Assembly (NCBI GenBank): GCA_002686955.1
Contig: NYZA01000247.1
Span: 1-11,172 of the forward strand
Reading direction: 5' to 3'
Length of the DNA stretch: 11,172 nt
Source of the DNA: Gemmatimonadota bacterium
GTDB taxonomy: Bacteria; GCA-2686955
A program made the position numbers and the translations under genes. How positions within the stretch are numbered: position 1 is the stretch's first letter; each line of letters starts with the position of its first letter. Below are positions 5,927-11,172 of the stretch, piece after piece. Under the pieces are notes generated by a model. The model did not search any database. It was not told where the DNA came from and was given only the letters and a program-made list of their open reading frames with translations.

Positions 5927-6706
5927 GTGTCGTACGAGAATATCGTCTTGGAGAAACGGGAGGGCATCGCCTTTCTGCGCGTCGATCGTCCCTCGGCCCT
6001 GAACGCACTCAATGCGGCCACCATCACCGAGCTCGAGCACGCCATCGACGATGTGGCGAAGGACGAGCAGGTCGGTGCGCTGATCTGGCACGGTGAAGGG
6101 AAGGCGTTCATCGCGGGTGCCGACATCAAGGAGCTCGCCACCCTGAGCCCGATCGAGGCGAAGCGCCTGGCACGCAGGGGACAGCTCCTGCTGGGTCGAC
6201 TCGAGGGGATGGGCAAGCCCTCGGTCGCCGCGATTGGCGGCTTTGCGCTGGGTGGAGGCTGCGAAGTGGCGCTGGCCTGCACTTTGAGAGTCGCGGGCGA
6301 TCGTGCCCGTCTCGGTCTGCCCGAGGTCGGGTTGGGGCTGATACCGGGCTATGGCGGCACACAGCGCCTGCCCCGGATTGTGGGGACGGGGAGGGCGCTC
6401 GAGCTGATCCTGACCGCCGAGATGGTCGGTGCCGAAGAGGCACACCGAATCGGTCTGGTCAACCGGATCGTGGACGACGCCGAACTGCTCGACGCCGCGA
6501 CGGCTTTGGCCAAAAGGATTATGGCGAACGGCCCCCTGGCGGTCGAGGCCGCGATCGAATCGGTGCATCGCGGATCGGATCTCGCCCTCGACGACGGGCT
6601 GGTTCTCGAGACCTGTCAATTCGGCGTGCTCGCGGGCACCAACGACATGCGCGAAGGCACACAGGCCTTCATCGAGAAGCGCAAGCCCGATTTCAAACGA
6701 AGCTGA
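5927..6706 (+). CDS. Enoyl-CoA hydratase/isomerase family protein (crotonase)
   Basis: The product is 259 aa, the standard length of a single-domain crotonase, a cytosolic enzyme that most often hydrates trans-2-enoyl-CoA to 3-hydroxyacyl-CoA. The oxyanion-hole segments are 'AFIAGADIKEL' and 'GGFALGGGCE'. The two acid-base glutamates of true hydratases are both present, E113 (in GGGCEVALAC) and E133 (in 'LPEVGLGLIPGYGGTQRLPR'). The C-terminus 'EGTQAFIEKRKPDF' is the usual EG-x-x-AFxEKRxPxF ending. Start GTG 5927 has AGGAGA 6 nt upstream. It heads a compact operon, with the LeuA-like gene 30 nt downstream. Closest functional guesses are 3-hydroxybutyryl-CoA dehydratase or a short-chain enoyl-CoA hydratase; substrate cannot be read from sequence alone. 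Confidence 0.88.
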   Translation: MSYENIVLEKREGIAFLRVDRPSALNALNAATITELEHAIDDVAKDEQVGALIWHGEGKAFIAGADIKELATLSPIEAKRLARRGQLLLGRLEGMGKPSVAAIGGFALGGGCEVALACTLRVAGDRARLGLPEVGLGLIPGYGGTQRLPRIVGTGRALELILTAEMVGAEEAHRIGLVNRIVDDAELLDAATALAKRIMANGPLAVEAAIESVHRGSDLALDDGLVLETCQFGVLAGTNDMREGTQAFIEKRKPDFKRS

Positions 6707-6736
6707 TCGAAGGGGAGCGGCGAGGAAAGGAGAGCC

Positions 6737-7960
6737 ATGAAAGACCTGGTCCAAGAGTTGATCTACGACTGGAACGTGGCGATCGAGCCGCCTCCTCCCG
6801 CGCCGGTGGCGCTCGACGACGAGACACTCCGCGACGGGCAGCAGTCCCCATCCTGCGCGACCTTCTCGATCGAGACGAAGATCAAGCTGCTCCATCTGAT
6901 GGACCAGCTTCAGATCGACATCGCTGATCTGGGGCTGCCGGGCGCCGGTAAAGCCGTGGCTGACGATGTTCGCATCCTGGCCCGAGAGATTGTCGAGGCG
7001 AAGCTCTCGATCGCCGCCGATTGCGCCGCTCGCACCGTCATCGCCGATATCGAGCCGGTCGCTCGGATCAGCCAGGAGGTGGGTCTCCCGATAGAGGTCT
7101 CCACATTCATCGGGTCGAGCCCGATCCGCATGTTCGCCGAGGGCTGGAACCTCGACCTTCTGCTGCGCCGCACCGAAGAGGCGGTCTCGTTCGCCGTGAA
7201 GGAAGGGCTTTCGGTGATGTTCGTCACCGAAGACACGACCCGCGCCGCTCCCGCCGATGTCGAAGCGCTCTATCGCACGGCGATCAACTGCGGGGCGAGG
7301 CGGATCTGTGTCTGCGACACGGTGGGGCATGTGACTCCGGCCGGCGTGCGGGCGCTGATCGGTCACGTCAAGCGGATCGTCTTCGATTCGGGTGAAGATG
7401 TCGCGATCGATTGGCACGGCCACCGCGACCGCGGGCTCGCGTTGCCGAACTCTCTGGCGGCCCTCGAGGCCGGCGCCGATCGCTTGCACGGGACAGCGCT
7501 CGGGATCGGCGAGCGGGCCGGCAATACCGAGATGGATCTGCTCCTGGTCAACCTGCGCCTGCTCCGCTACATCGATCGAGACCTCACCGCCCTCGCGGAG
7601 TACTGCGAGACGGTGGCCGAGGCATCGGGGATTCCCCTCCCGATCAACTACCCGGTCGCGGGAGACGACGCCTTCCGCACCGGCACGGGCGTGCACGCGG
7701 CCGCGATCATCAAGGCGGAGGACAAAGGGGACGCGGACCTCGCGGATTGCGTCTACAGCGGTGTTCCGGCGCACTGGTTCGGGCGCAGTCAGACGATCGA
7801 GATCGGACCGATGAGTGGCGAGTCGAACGTGATCTATTGGCTCGAGAAACGTGGATACGACGTGACGCGAGAGCGGATCGATCGGGTGTTCCAGGCCGCG
7901 AAGCGTTCGCGGAACAGCCTGAGCAGCGATCGGATTCGAGCGCTCGTGGAAGAGAGCTGA
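6737..7960 (+). CDS. LeuA/homocitrate synthase family acyl-transferase (2-isopropylmalate synthase-like, short form)
   Basis: This 407-aa HMGL-like TIM-barrel enzyme should condense acetyl-CoA with a 2-oxoacid, as in the first step of leucine-type chain extension. The active-site loop is 'DDETLRDGQQSPS' (D28-S39), with R32 and D33 at the catalytic and metal positions. The paired metal histidines are H227 and H229, but the usual HxHND reads H-G-H-R-D here, with Arg at 230. 'GTALGIGERAGN' (E259, N263) is typical. After the barrel come 'YPVAGDDAF' and 'GVHAAAIIK' and a short linker domain ending in 'IEIGPMSGESNVIYWLEKRG'. The roughly 120-aa LeuA feedback domain is absent, so leucine inhibition is unlikely. 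ATG 6737 has AGGAG 6 nt upstream. The dehydrogenase gene follows 25 nt later. Alternatives are citramalate or homocitrate synthase. Confidence 0.8.
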   Translation: MKDLVQELIYDWNVAIEPPPPAPVALDDETLRDGQQSPSCATFSIETKIKLLHLMDQLQIDIADLGLPGAGKAVADDVRILAREIVEAKLSIAADCAARTVIADIEPVARISQEVGLPIEVSTFIGSSPIRMFAEGWNLDLLLRRTEEAVSFAVKEGLSVMFVTEDTTRAAPADVEALYRTAINCGARRICVCDTVGHVTPAGVRALIGHVKRIVFDSGEDVAIDWHGHRDRGLALPNSLAALEAGADRLHGTALGIGERAGNTEMDLLLVNLRLLRYIDRDLTALAEYCETVAEASGIPLPINYPVAGDDAFRTGTGVHAAAIIKAEDKGDADLADCVYSGVPAHWFGRSQTIEIGPMSGESNVIYWLEKRGYDVTRERIDRVFQAAKRSRNSLSSDRIRALVEES

Positions 7961-7985
7961 AACCCCCTGGAAAAAGGAGAGTAGC

Positions 7986-9050
7986 GTGGCAGAGCACCGA
8001 ATCGCCGTGGTCGGAGGTGATGGAATCGGTCCCGAGGTGGCCCGTGAGGGTGTGCGCTGCCTGCGCGCCTTGGCGGAGATCGGTGGGTTCTCTTTGCGAT
8101 TCGAGGATCTCCCCTATGGATCGGAGCATTATCTCGAGACCGGGGAGTTCCTCCCCGACGATGTTTTCGAGTCGTTCAAGACCGATTTCGGCGCCATCTA
8201 TCTGGGCGCGATCGGCGATCCGCGGGTCGAACCCGGCTTGGTGGAGCGGCAGATCATCGCGCGGATCCGATTCGATCTCGACCTATTCGTGAACTACCGG
8301 CCGATTAACCTCTTCGCCGAGCATCTGTGTCCCCTCAAGGATCGCGGGCCCGAAGATATCGACATGGTCGTGATCCGCGAGAATACCGAGGATGCCTACA
8401 CGGGACTCGGCGGGATCTTCAAGAAGGGCACACCCGACGAGGTCGCGATCGCCGAGATGATTTACACCCGGAAAGGCGTTGAGCGGGTAGTGCGTTACGC
8501 ATTCGAGACGGCGAGCAGGACGCCGCGCTTCAAGAGGGTCACACTCGTCGACAAGGCGAACGCCATACGAGCGCAAGATATCTGGACCAGGACCTTCGCG
8601 GAGGTCGCCACCGAGTTTCCGGATATCGAGACCGACCACGCCTATGTCGACGCGGCGTGCATGTGGATGATCAAGAACCCGGATGCTTTCGATGTGATGG
8701 TCGTGCCGAACCTCTTCGGCGACATCGTGACCGACCTGGGGGCCATGATCCAGGGCGGCATGGGGATCGCCGCGTCGGGGAATCTGCACCCCGGGCGGGT
8801 CTCGATGTTCGAGCCGATTCACGGCTCAGCACCGAAATACAAGGGTCAGAACAGAGCGAACCCCTTGGCTGCGATCGCGGCGGGCCAGCTGATGCTCGAC
8901 CACTTCGGCGAACACGATGCGGCCGCTCGGCTCGAGGGGGCGATCCGGCGGGTGCTTTCGGAGCGGCGTCTGCCCTCTCTCGATGCCCGGAGCGGCTTCG
9001 GCACCGACCGGATCGGCGATCTCGTTCTGGAGGCGATCGAAGAGGAGTAG
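7986..9050 (+). CDS. Isocitrate/isopropylmalate dehydrogenase family protein (LeuB-, homoisocitrate- or tartrate-dehydrogenase-like)
   Basis: The product is 354 aa, the LeuB length. This family oxidises and decarboxylates a 2-hydroxyacid with a metal ion and NAD(P)+. Landmarks are 'GGDGIGPEV' near the N-terminus; substrate arginines R95, R105 and R131; Tyr Y138; Lys K190 in 'VDKANAIR'; and metal aspartates D246 and D250 in 'NLFGDIVTDLGA'. The specificity loop reads 'RENTEDAYTGLGG', not the RELTGG of classical LeuB, so isopropylmalate is not certain. In the cofactor loop, 'GSAPKYKGQNRANP' carries K284-Y285, like the Lys-Tyr pair that favours NADP in E. coli isocitrate dehydrogenase; classical LeuB has Asp-Ile there. 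GTG 7986 has AGGAGA 5 nt upstream. It is very likely co-translated with the synthase 25 nt upstream and may act on its product after an isomerase encoded elsewhere. Confidence 0.85.
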   Translation: MAEHRIAVVGGDGIGPEVAREGVRCLRALAEIGGFSLRFEDLPYGSEHYLETGEFLPDDVFESFKTDFGAIYLGAIGDPRVEPGLVERQIIARIRFDLDLFVNYRPINLFAEHLCPLKDRGPEDIDMVVIRENTEDAYTGLGGIFKKGTPDEVAIAEMIYTRKGVERVVRYAFETASRTPRFKRVTLVDKANAIRAQDIWTRTFAEVATEFPDIETDHAYVDAACMWMIKNPDAFDVMVVPNLFGDIVTDLGAMIQGGMGIAASGNLHPGRVSMFEPIHGSAPKYKGQNRANPLAAIAAGQLMLDHFGEHDAAARLEGAIRRVLSERRLPSLDARSGFGTDRIGDLVLEAIEEE

Positions 9051-9080
9051 AACCGGTGGAATTTCGGAAAGAGAAATCGC

Positions 9081-9108
9081 TTGAGGGGGGCGATTACCGG
9101 GTTAGAGT
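9081..9108 (+). promoter_or_regulatory. Candidate sigma-70-type promoter for the sugar transferase gene
   Basis: TTGAGG (9081-9086) is followed after 16 nt by TAGAGT (9103-9108). This is the best -35/-10 pair in the window and lies in the 224-nt gap after the dehydrogenase gene. It predicts a leader of about 160 nt before ATG 9275, and that leader contains a GC-rich hairpin. Confidence 0.5.
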
Positions 9109-9232
9109 GATTCTTCGACAATCGAGTGTTCGCCGCGCCTTCAAACGGGGGTTTGGGCTTGAGGAACGGCGGACCCACAATCGTGCCAAGCGGCCACCGC
9201 GCGCTGGCGCTGACGGATCGGTCAACCGTCCC

Positions 9233-9253
9233 CCGCCGGCGAAAACGCGGCGG
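9233..9253 (+). promoter_or_regulatory. GC-rich hairpin with AAAA loop in the 5' leader of the sugar transferase gene
   Basis: CCGCCGGCG (9233-9241) and CGCGGCGG (9246-9253) form about eight pairs with one bulged G around an AAAA loop. It ends 21 nt before the start codon and just before the GAGG ribosome site. There is no T-run, so an intrinsic terminator is unlikely. It may influence translation of the downstream gene. Confidence 0.4.
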
Positions 9254-9274
9254 TCACCTTTATGAGGATCGGCA

Positions 9275-10009
9275 ATGGGCAAAGCCCTGGAGCACCGGGC
9301 GGTCGTGGCGACCGCTGTGCAGTTCAAACCCCTGGAAGCCCGCGATAGGGGACCCCGTGGAGACCTCACGGGCTTAAGTCTCGAGACCCGTCTTCTGATC
9401 AAGAGAGGGGTCGATCTCGTCATCGCCCTCGGACTCTGCCTCATCTGCCTGCCCGCGCTCCTCATTCTCGGCTCGATGGTTCGGATGAGCTCCAAGGGAC
9501 CGGTCTTCTTCAGGCAGGTTCGGATCGGCCAGGATCGACGAAGTGGGTCCGCTTGCGGGCGTGCGGGCGACGAGCGGCGAAGGGAGAACCTCGGCGGTCG
9601 TCGCTTCGAGATCTACAAGTTCAGAACAATGTATGCGGATGCGCCCGCCTATGCGCCCACGCCCTCCGACGTCGCCGATCCCAGAATCGTCCCGATCGGC
9701 AGGCTTCTCCGGCGTACCTGCCTCGACGAGCTTCCTCAACTCATCAATGTCATCAAGGGTGAGATGAGCCTCGTGGGTCCTCGTCCCGAAATGCCTTTCA
9801 TCGTCGCGAAGTACGATCGGATCCAGCGACGCCGGCTGGGCGCGAAGCCGGGGATCACGGGACCGTGGCAGATCAAGTGCGGGCGGAACGGCGGCATGCA
9901 CGACGTGGTCGGCTGGGATCTCGACTACGTGATGAACTGGTCGCTGCGGAAAGACCTCTGGCTGCTGGCGGAGACCTTCCTGTTCGCCCTTCGCAGGCGA
10001 AATATCTGA
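9275..10009 (+). CDS. PglC-type polyprenyl-phosphate sugar phosphotransferase (bacterial sugar transferase)
   Basis: The product is 244 aa. It should move a sugar phosphate from a nucleotide sugar to polyprenyl phosphate at the inner membrane, the first step of exopolysaccharide, O-antigen or glycoprotein glycan assembly. It has one re-entrant membrane helix (residues 46-71, with the helix-breaking P60), 'GPVFFRQVRIG' (75-85), 'FEIYKFRTM' (111-119), the catalytic D151-E152 dyad in 'LDELPQLINV', 'GEMSLVGPRPE' and 'KPGITGPWQI'. It lacks the four N-terminal helices of WcaJ/WbaP, so it is the small form. Two oddities are an extra Arg/Gly-rich stretch of about 20 residues (86-110) before the KFRTM motif, and a 40-residue N-terminal extension before the membrane helix. 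ATG 9275 has GAGG about 7 nt upstream. No glycosyltransferase neighbours are present. Confidence 0.88.
   Translation: MGKALEHRAVVATAVQFKPLEARDRGPRGDLTGLSLETRLLIKRGVDLVIALGLCLICLPALLILGSMVRMSSKGPVFFRQVRIGQDRRSGSACGRAGDERRRENLGGRRFEIYKFRTMYADAPAYAPTPSDVADPRIVPIGRLLRRTCLDELPQLINVIKGEMSLVGPRPEMPFIVAKYDRIQRRRLGAKPGITGPWQIKCGRNGGMHDVVGWDLDYVMNWSLRKDLWLLAETFLFALRRRNI
9299..9315 (+). other. Perfect 7-bp hairpin inside the first codons of the sugar transferase gene
   Basis: GCGGTCG (9299-9305), loop TGG, CGACCGC (9309-9315). It follows GGGC-AAA-GCCC (9277-9286), which overlaps the start codon. With the hairpin at 9233-9253 it makes the translation start of this gene heavily structured. GC-rich coding sequence can give such repeats by chance. 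Confidence 0.35.
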
Positions 10010-10021
10010 CCGAGGAGCGGT

Positions 10022-10027
10022 TATAGT
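10022..10027 (+). promoter_or_regulatory. Possible -10 element upstream of the barrel protein and holA
   Basis: TATAGT (5/6 to TATAAT) sits 41 nt before ATG 10069 and is flanked by GAGGA (10012-10016) and TCCTC (10027-10031), an inverted repeat. A second 6-bp hairpin, CTCTCC/GGAGAG (10035-10040, 10050-10055), lies in the predicted leader. No good -35 box is seen 16-18 nt upstream, where the sequence is AAATAT-like. Confidence 0.35.
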
Positions 10028-10068
10028 CCTCCCTCTCTCCCACGGATGCGGAGAGCGGAGACGGACGT

Positions 10069-10800
10069 ATGCTGCAATCGTGGATCCCACTGCTGCTCAT
10101 CTCGATCGGTGCCGGCGCGCGCCCCGACGGTCTCGCGGGGGTAGAAGCGGTTCCTCTCGAAGGCGCCTGGGCGATTGCGGGGAATGCGGCGGCGCTCGGG
10201 GTCGGCGAGGAGAGCTGGGCGGTGCTCGCCGATCTGGGTTCAGGAGATGTTAGGCGCTACGCTTTGGTGCAAGGGAATGCACTGGCGCGCGGACCCGCCG
10301 GGATTCTGCTGGAAGAGGGGGGCGATGTCGACCGGTGGCAGCTCTCCTTCGTGCTTCCGGATCTGCCGGGGGTCGCCTACGGCTTCGACCTCGAATACCT
10401 CGGAGGCGATATCGACCGCTTCTCTTTCGATCTGAACGCCGTGGCGCGCATCGACTACGGGGTGGCGCTGGGCGTGTCGGTGCGCGATGTCGCGGAGAAC
10501 GCTCCGGGAGGTCGGCGAACCGGAGTGGGTGCGACCTACCGGGGTGCGGGTGGAGGCGCGATCCTGTTGGAGGCCGACGGAATCAGCGGCTGGGACGCAG
10601 AGCTGATTCGAGCGGCGCTGGCGCTGACCGACCAGGGGTTCGAGTGCAGGGCGGGCGTGATCTGGCACGAGGGTGATCGGGCCTGGACGCTCGGGATCGG
10701 AACCACCCCTCAATACCGCCTGATCTTCGACTATGCGTGGACGCGCGAGGCGGAGTCGCCCAACCGGCATCGCTTCGGCGTTGGAATTCGCTACCGATGA
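10069..10800 (+). CDS. Small exported protein, probable outer-membrane beta-barrel; function unknown
   Basis: The product is 243 aa, not recognised by a specific motif. It begins with a signal peptide (MLQSWIPLLLISIGAGA, cleavage near residue 17). The mature part opens with 'GAWAIAGNAAALGVGEESWAVLAD', which recalls the start of PorV/FadL-like barrels ('G..a...GnA..a'). It then alternates short amphipathic strands separated by turns, such as 'WQLSFVLPDL', 'YGFDLEYLGGD', 'RFSFDLNAVARIDYGVALGVSVRD', 'TGVGATYRG', 'GAILLEADG' and 'RLIFDYAWTREA'. It ends with 'HRFGVGIRYR', a strand with alternating hydrophobic residues of the type that closes barrels. This is consistent with an 8-12-strand outer-membrane protein, but the function is unknown. 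ATG 10069 has GGAG 8 nt upstream. The start of holA is 22 nt after its stop, so the two are probably co-transcribed. Confidence 0.65.
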   Translation: MLQSWIPLLLISIGAGARPDGLAGVEAVPLEGAWAIAGNAAALGVGEESWAVLADLGSGDVRRYALVQGNALARGPAGILLEEGGDVDRWQLSFVLPDLPGVAYGFDLEYLGGDIDRFSFDLNAVARIDYGVALGVSVRDVAENAPGGRRTGVGATYRGAGGGAILLEADGISGWDAELIRAALALTDQGFECRAGVIWHEGDRAWTLGIGTTPQYRLIFDYAWTREAESPNRHRFGVGIRYR

Positions 10801-10822
10801 GGATTCGGAGGGGATAGAGGCG

Positions 10823-11172
10823 ATGATGGCACAGGCGAAGCGAGGGGCAAAGCGGGTCGAAATCGAAGCGGCCGAGCTGAGTGCTTGGCTCGAGCGCGGC
10901 GATTCTCCGCGTTTCGTGCTGGTGGTCGGCGAGGAGACGATCTTGAGAGATCGGGCGCTCGAACAGCTTCTCGATCACTTCGTCGATCCCGGTCTCGCCG
11001 ATTTCAATCTCGATCGCTTCAGTGGAGACACGATCGAGGTCGACCGCGTCCTCTCCTCGTGCGCGACCCTGCCGATGATGTCCGACCGGCGGGTCGTGCT
11101 CGTCAGGAGTCTTCAGGCCGCGCACCACGCCCGACGAAGCAAACTGCTCGAGGGGCTCGCCGACACGCCGCC
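10823..11172 (+). CDS. holA: DNA polymerase III delta subunit, N-terminal part (runs off the right edge)
   Basis: The frame is open from ATG 10823 to the window end (116 codons) without a stop. HolA is the delta subunit of the clamp loader, which opens the beta sliding clamp and loads it on DNA. The visible part is the N-terminal AAA+-like domain I: 'RFVLVVGEETILRDRALEQLL' (the family's Gly-Glu-x-x-x-L loop, without a functional P-loop), 'ADFNLDRFSGDTIEVDRVLSSC', then 'TLPMMSDRRVVLVRSL', the typical 'lP.fs.RRlVvv+' strand. An N-terminal basic tail precedes it. GGAGGGG (10807-10813) lies 9 nt upstream of ATG 10823; the adjacent ATG 10826 is also possible. In many bacteria holA sits directly after lptE, whereas here they are about 8.7 kb apart. 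Confidence 0.82.
   Translation, partial: MMAQAKRGAKRVEIEAAELSAWLERGDSPRFVLVVGEETILRDRALEQLLDHFVDPGLADFNLDRFSGDTIEVDRVLSSCATLPMMSDRRVVLVRSLQAAHHARRSKLLEGLADTP

Noticed and set aside
5837-7774. A 645-codon open frame on the minus strand across the crotonase and synthase genes
   Set aside because: Long antisense frames are common opposite GC-rich genes; the product is Arg/Asp/His-rich without domain motifs, while the + strand has two clear enzymes.
9056-9265. A 69-codon GTG-initiated frame between the dehydrogenase and sugar transferase genes, with GGAG about 8 nt upstream
   Set aside because: Its product is Arg/Lys/Pro-rich with no recognisable fold, and it overlaps the best promoter and the leader hairpin; more likely intergenic DNA.
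9264-9320. GGGCAAAGCC near the transferase start, resembling part of the c-di-GMP-I (GEMM) riboswitch core
   Set aside because: The partner elements (the CAAACC strand with its GAAA hairpin directly upstream, the tetraloop receptor and the closing GGUAGGUAGCGGGGUUACC-like arm) are absent and the segment spans the start codon.
1-11172. tRNA, rRNA, CRISPR arrays, insertion sequences, attachment sites
   Set aside because: No cloverleaf-like segments, rRNA cores, regular repeats with spacers, transposase motifs or long terminal inverted repeats were seen on reading both strands.

Overview
The window is a GC-rich stretch of bacterial chromosome with tightly packed genes, all on the + strand. It looks Gram-negative: it holds an LptE-type outer-membrane lipoprotein, a signal-peptide-bearing TPR protein, a probable outer-membrane beta-barrel protein and a membrane phosphoglycosyl transferase. 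The tail of a secreted Ig-like or carboxypeptidase-regulatory-like domain sits at the left edge. High GC, GTG/TTG starts, clear AGGAG ribosome sites and the type of NRAMP-like, LptE-like and PglC-like proteins suggest an uncultured FCB-group lineage (Eisenbacteria- or Gemmatimonadota-like). That placement is an inference from style, not proven. No tRNA, rRNA, CRISPR, insertion sequence or prophage gene was seen.

Layout. (1) 2-1334: the end of a secreted beta-rich protein, then an NRAMP-superfamily transporter that lacks the canonical metal-site residues and starts with TTG. (2) 1335-1632: intergenic DNA with a possible -10 element. (3) 1633-2121: an LptE-like lipoprotein. (4) 2122-2320: a relatively AT-rich gap with a strong stem-loop and a perfect 12-bp palindrome containing TATACT. 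(5) About 2321-3664: an orphan soluble histidine kinase. (6) 3750-5788: a promoter, then a periplasmic TPR protein and hisC, probably one transcript. (7) 5927-9050: a compact three-gene operon with gaps of 30 and 25 nt and strong ribosome sites: crotonase, LeuA/homocitrate-synthase-like enzyme, isopropylmalate/isocitrate-dehydrogenase-family enzyme. (8) 9051-10009: a good sigma-70-like promoter, a hairpin-rich leader and a PglC-type sugar-phosphate transferase. (9) 10022-11172: a -10-like element, a small predicted beta-barrel protein and the start of holA, which runs off the right edge.

How the genes work together. The 5927-9050 operon joins a Claisen-type acetyl-CoA/2-oxoacid condensing enzyme to a decarboxylating beta-hydroxyacid dehydrogenase. 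These are the first and last steps of leucine-type 2-oxoacid chain extension, but no aconitase-like LeuC/LeuD is present. The synthase lacks a C-terminal feedback domain and reads HGHRD where the family usually has HxHND. The dehydrogenase has Lys-Tyr at the positions that favour NADP in E. coli isocitrate dehydrogenase. HisC supplies an aminotransferase next door, but no other his gene is in view. LptE, the transferase and the barrel protein relate to the outer envelope.

Nothing here is clearly a wholly new system. The items most worth a second look are the non-canonical NRAMP transporter, the synthase/dehydrogenase/crotonase operon, the cryptic N-terminus and palindromic control region of the histidine kinase, and the structured leader of the sugar transferase.
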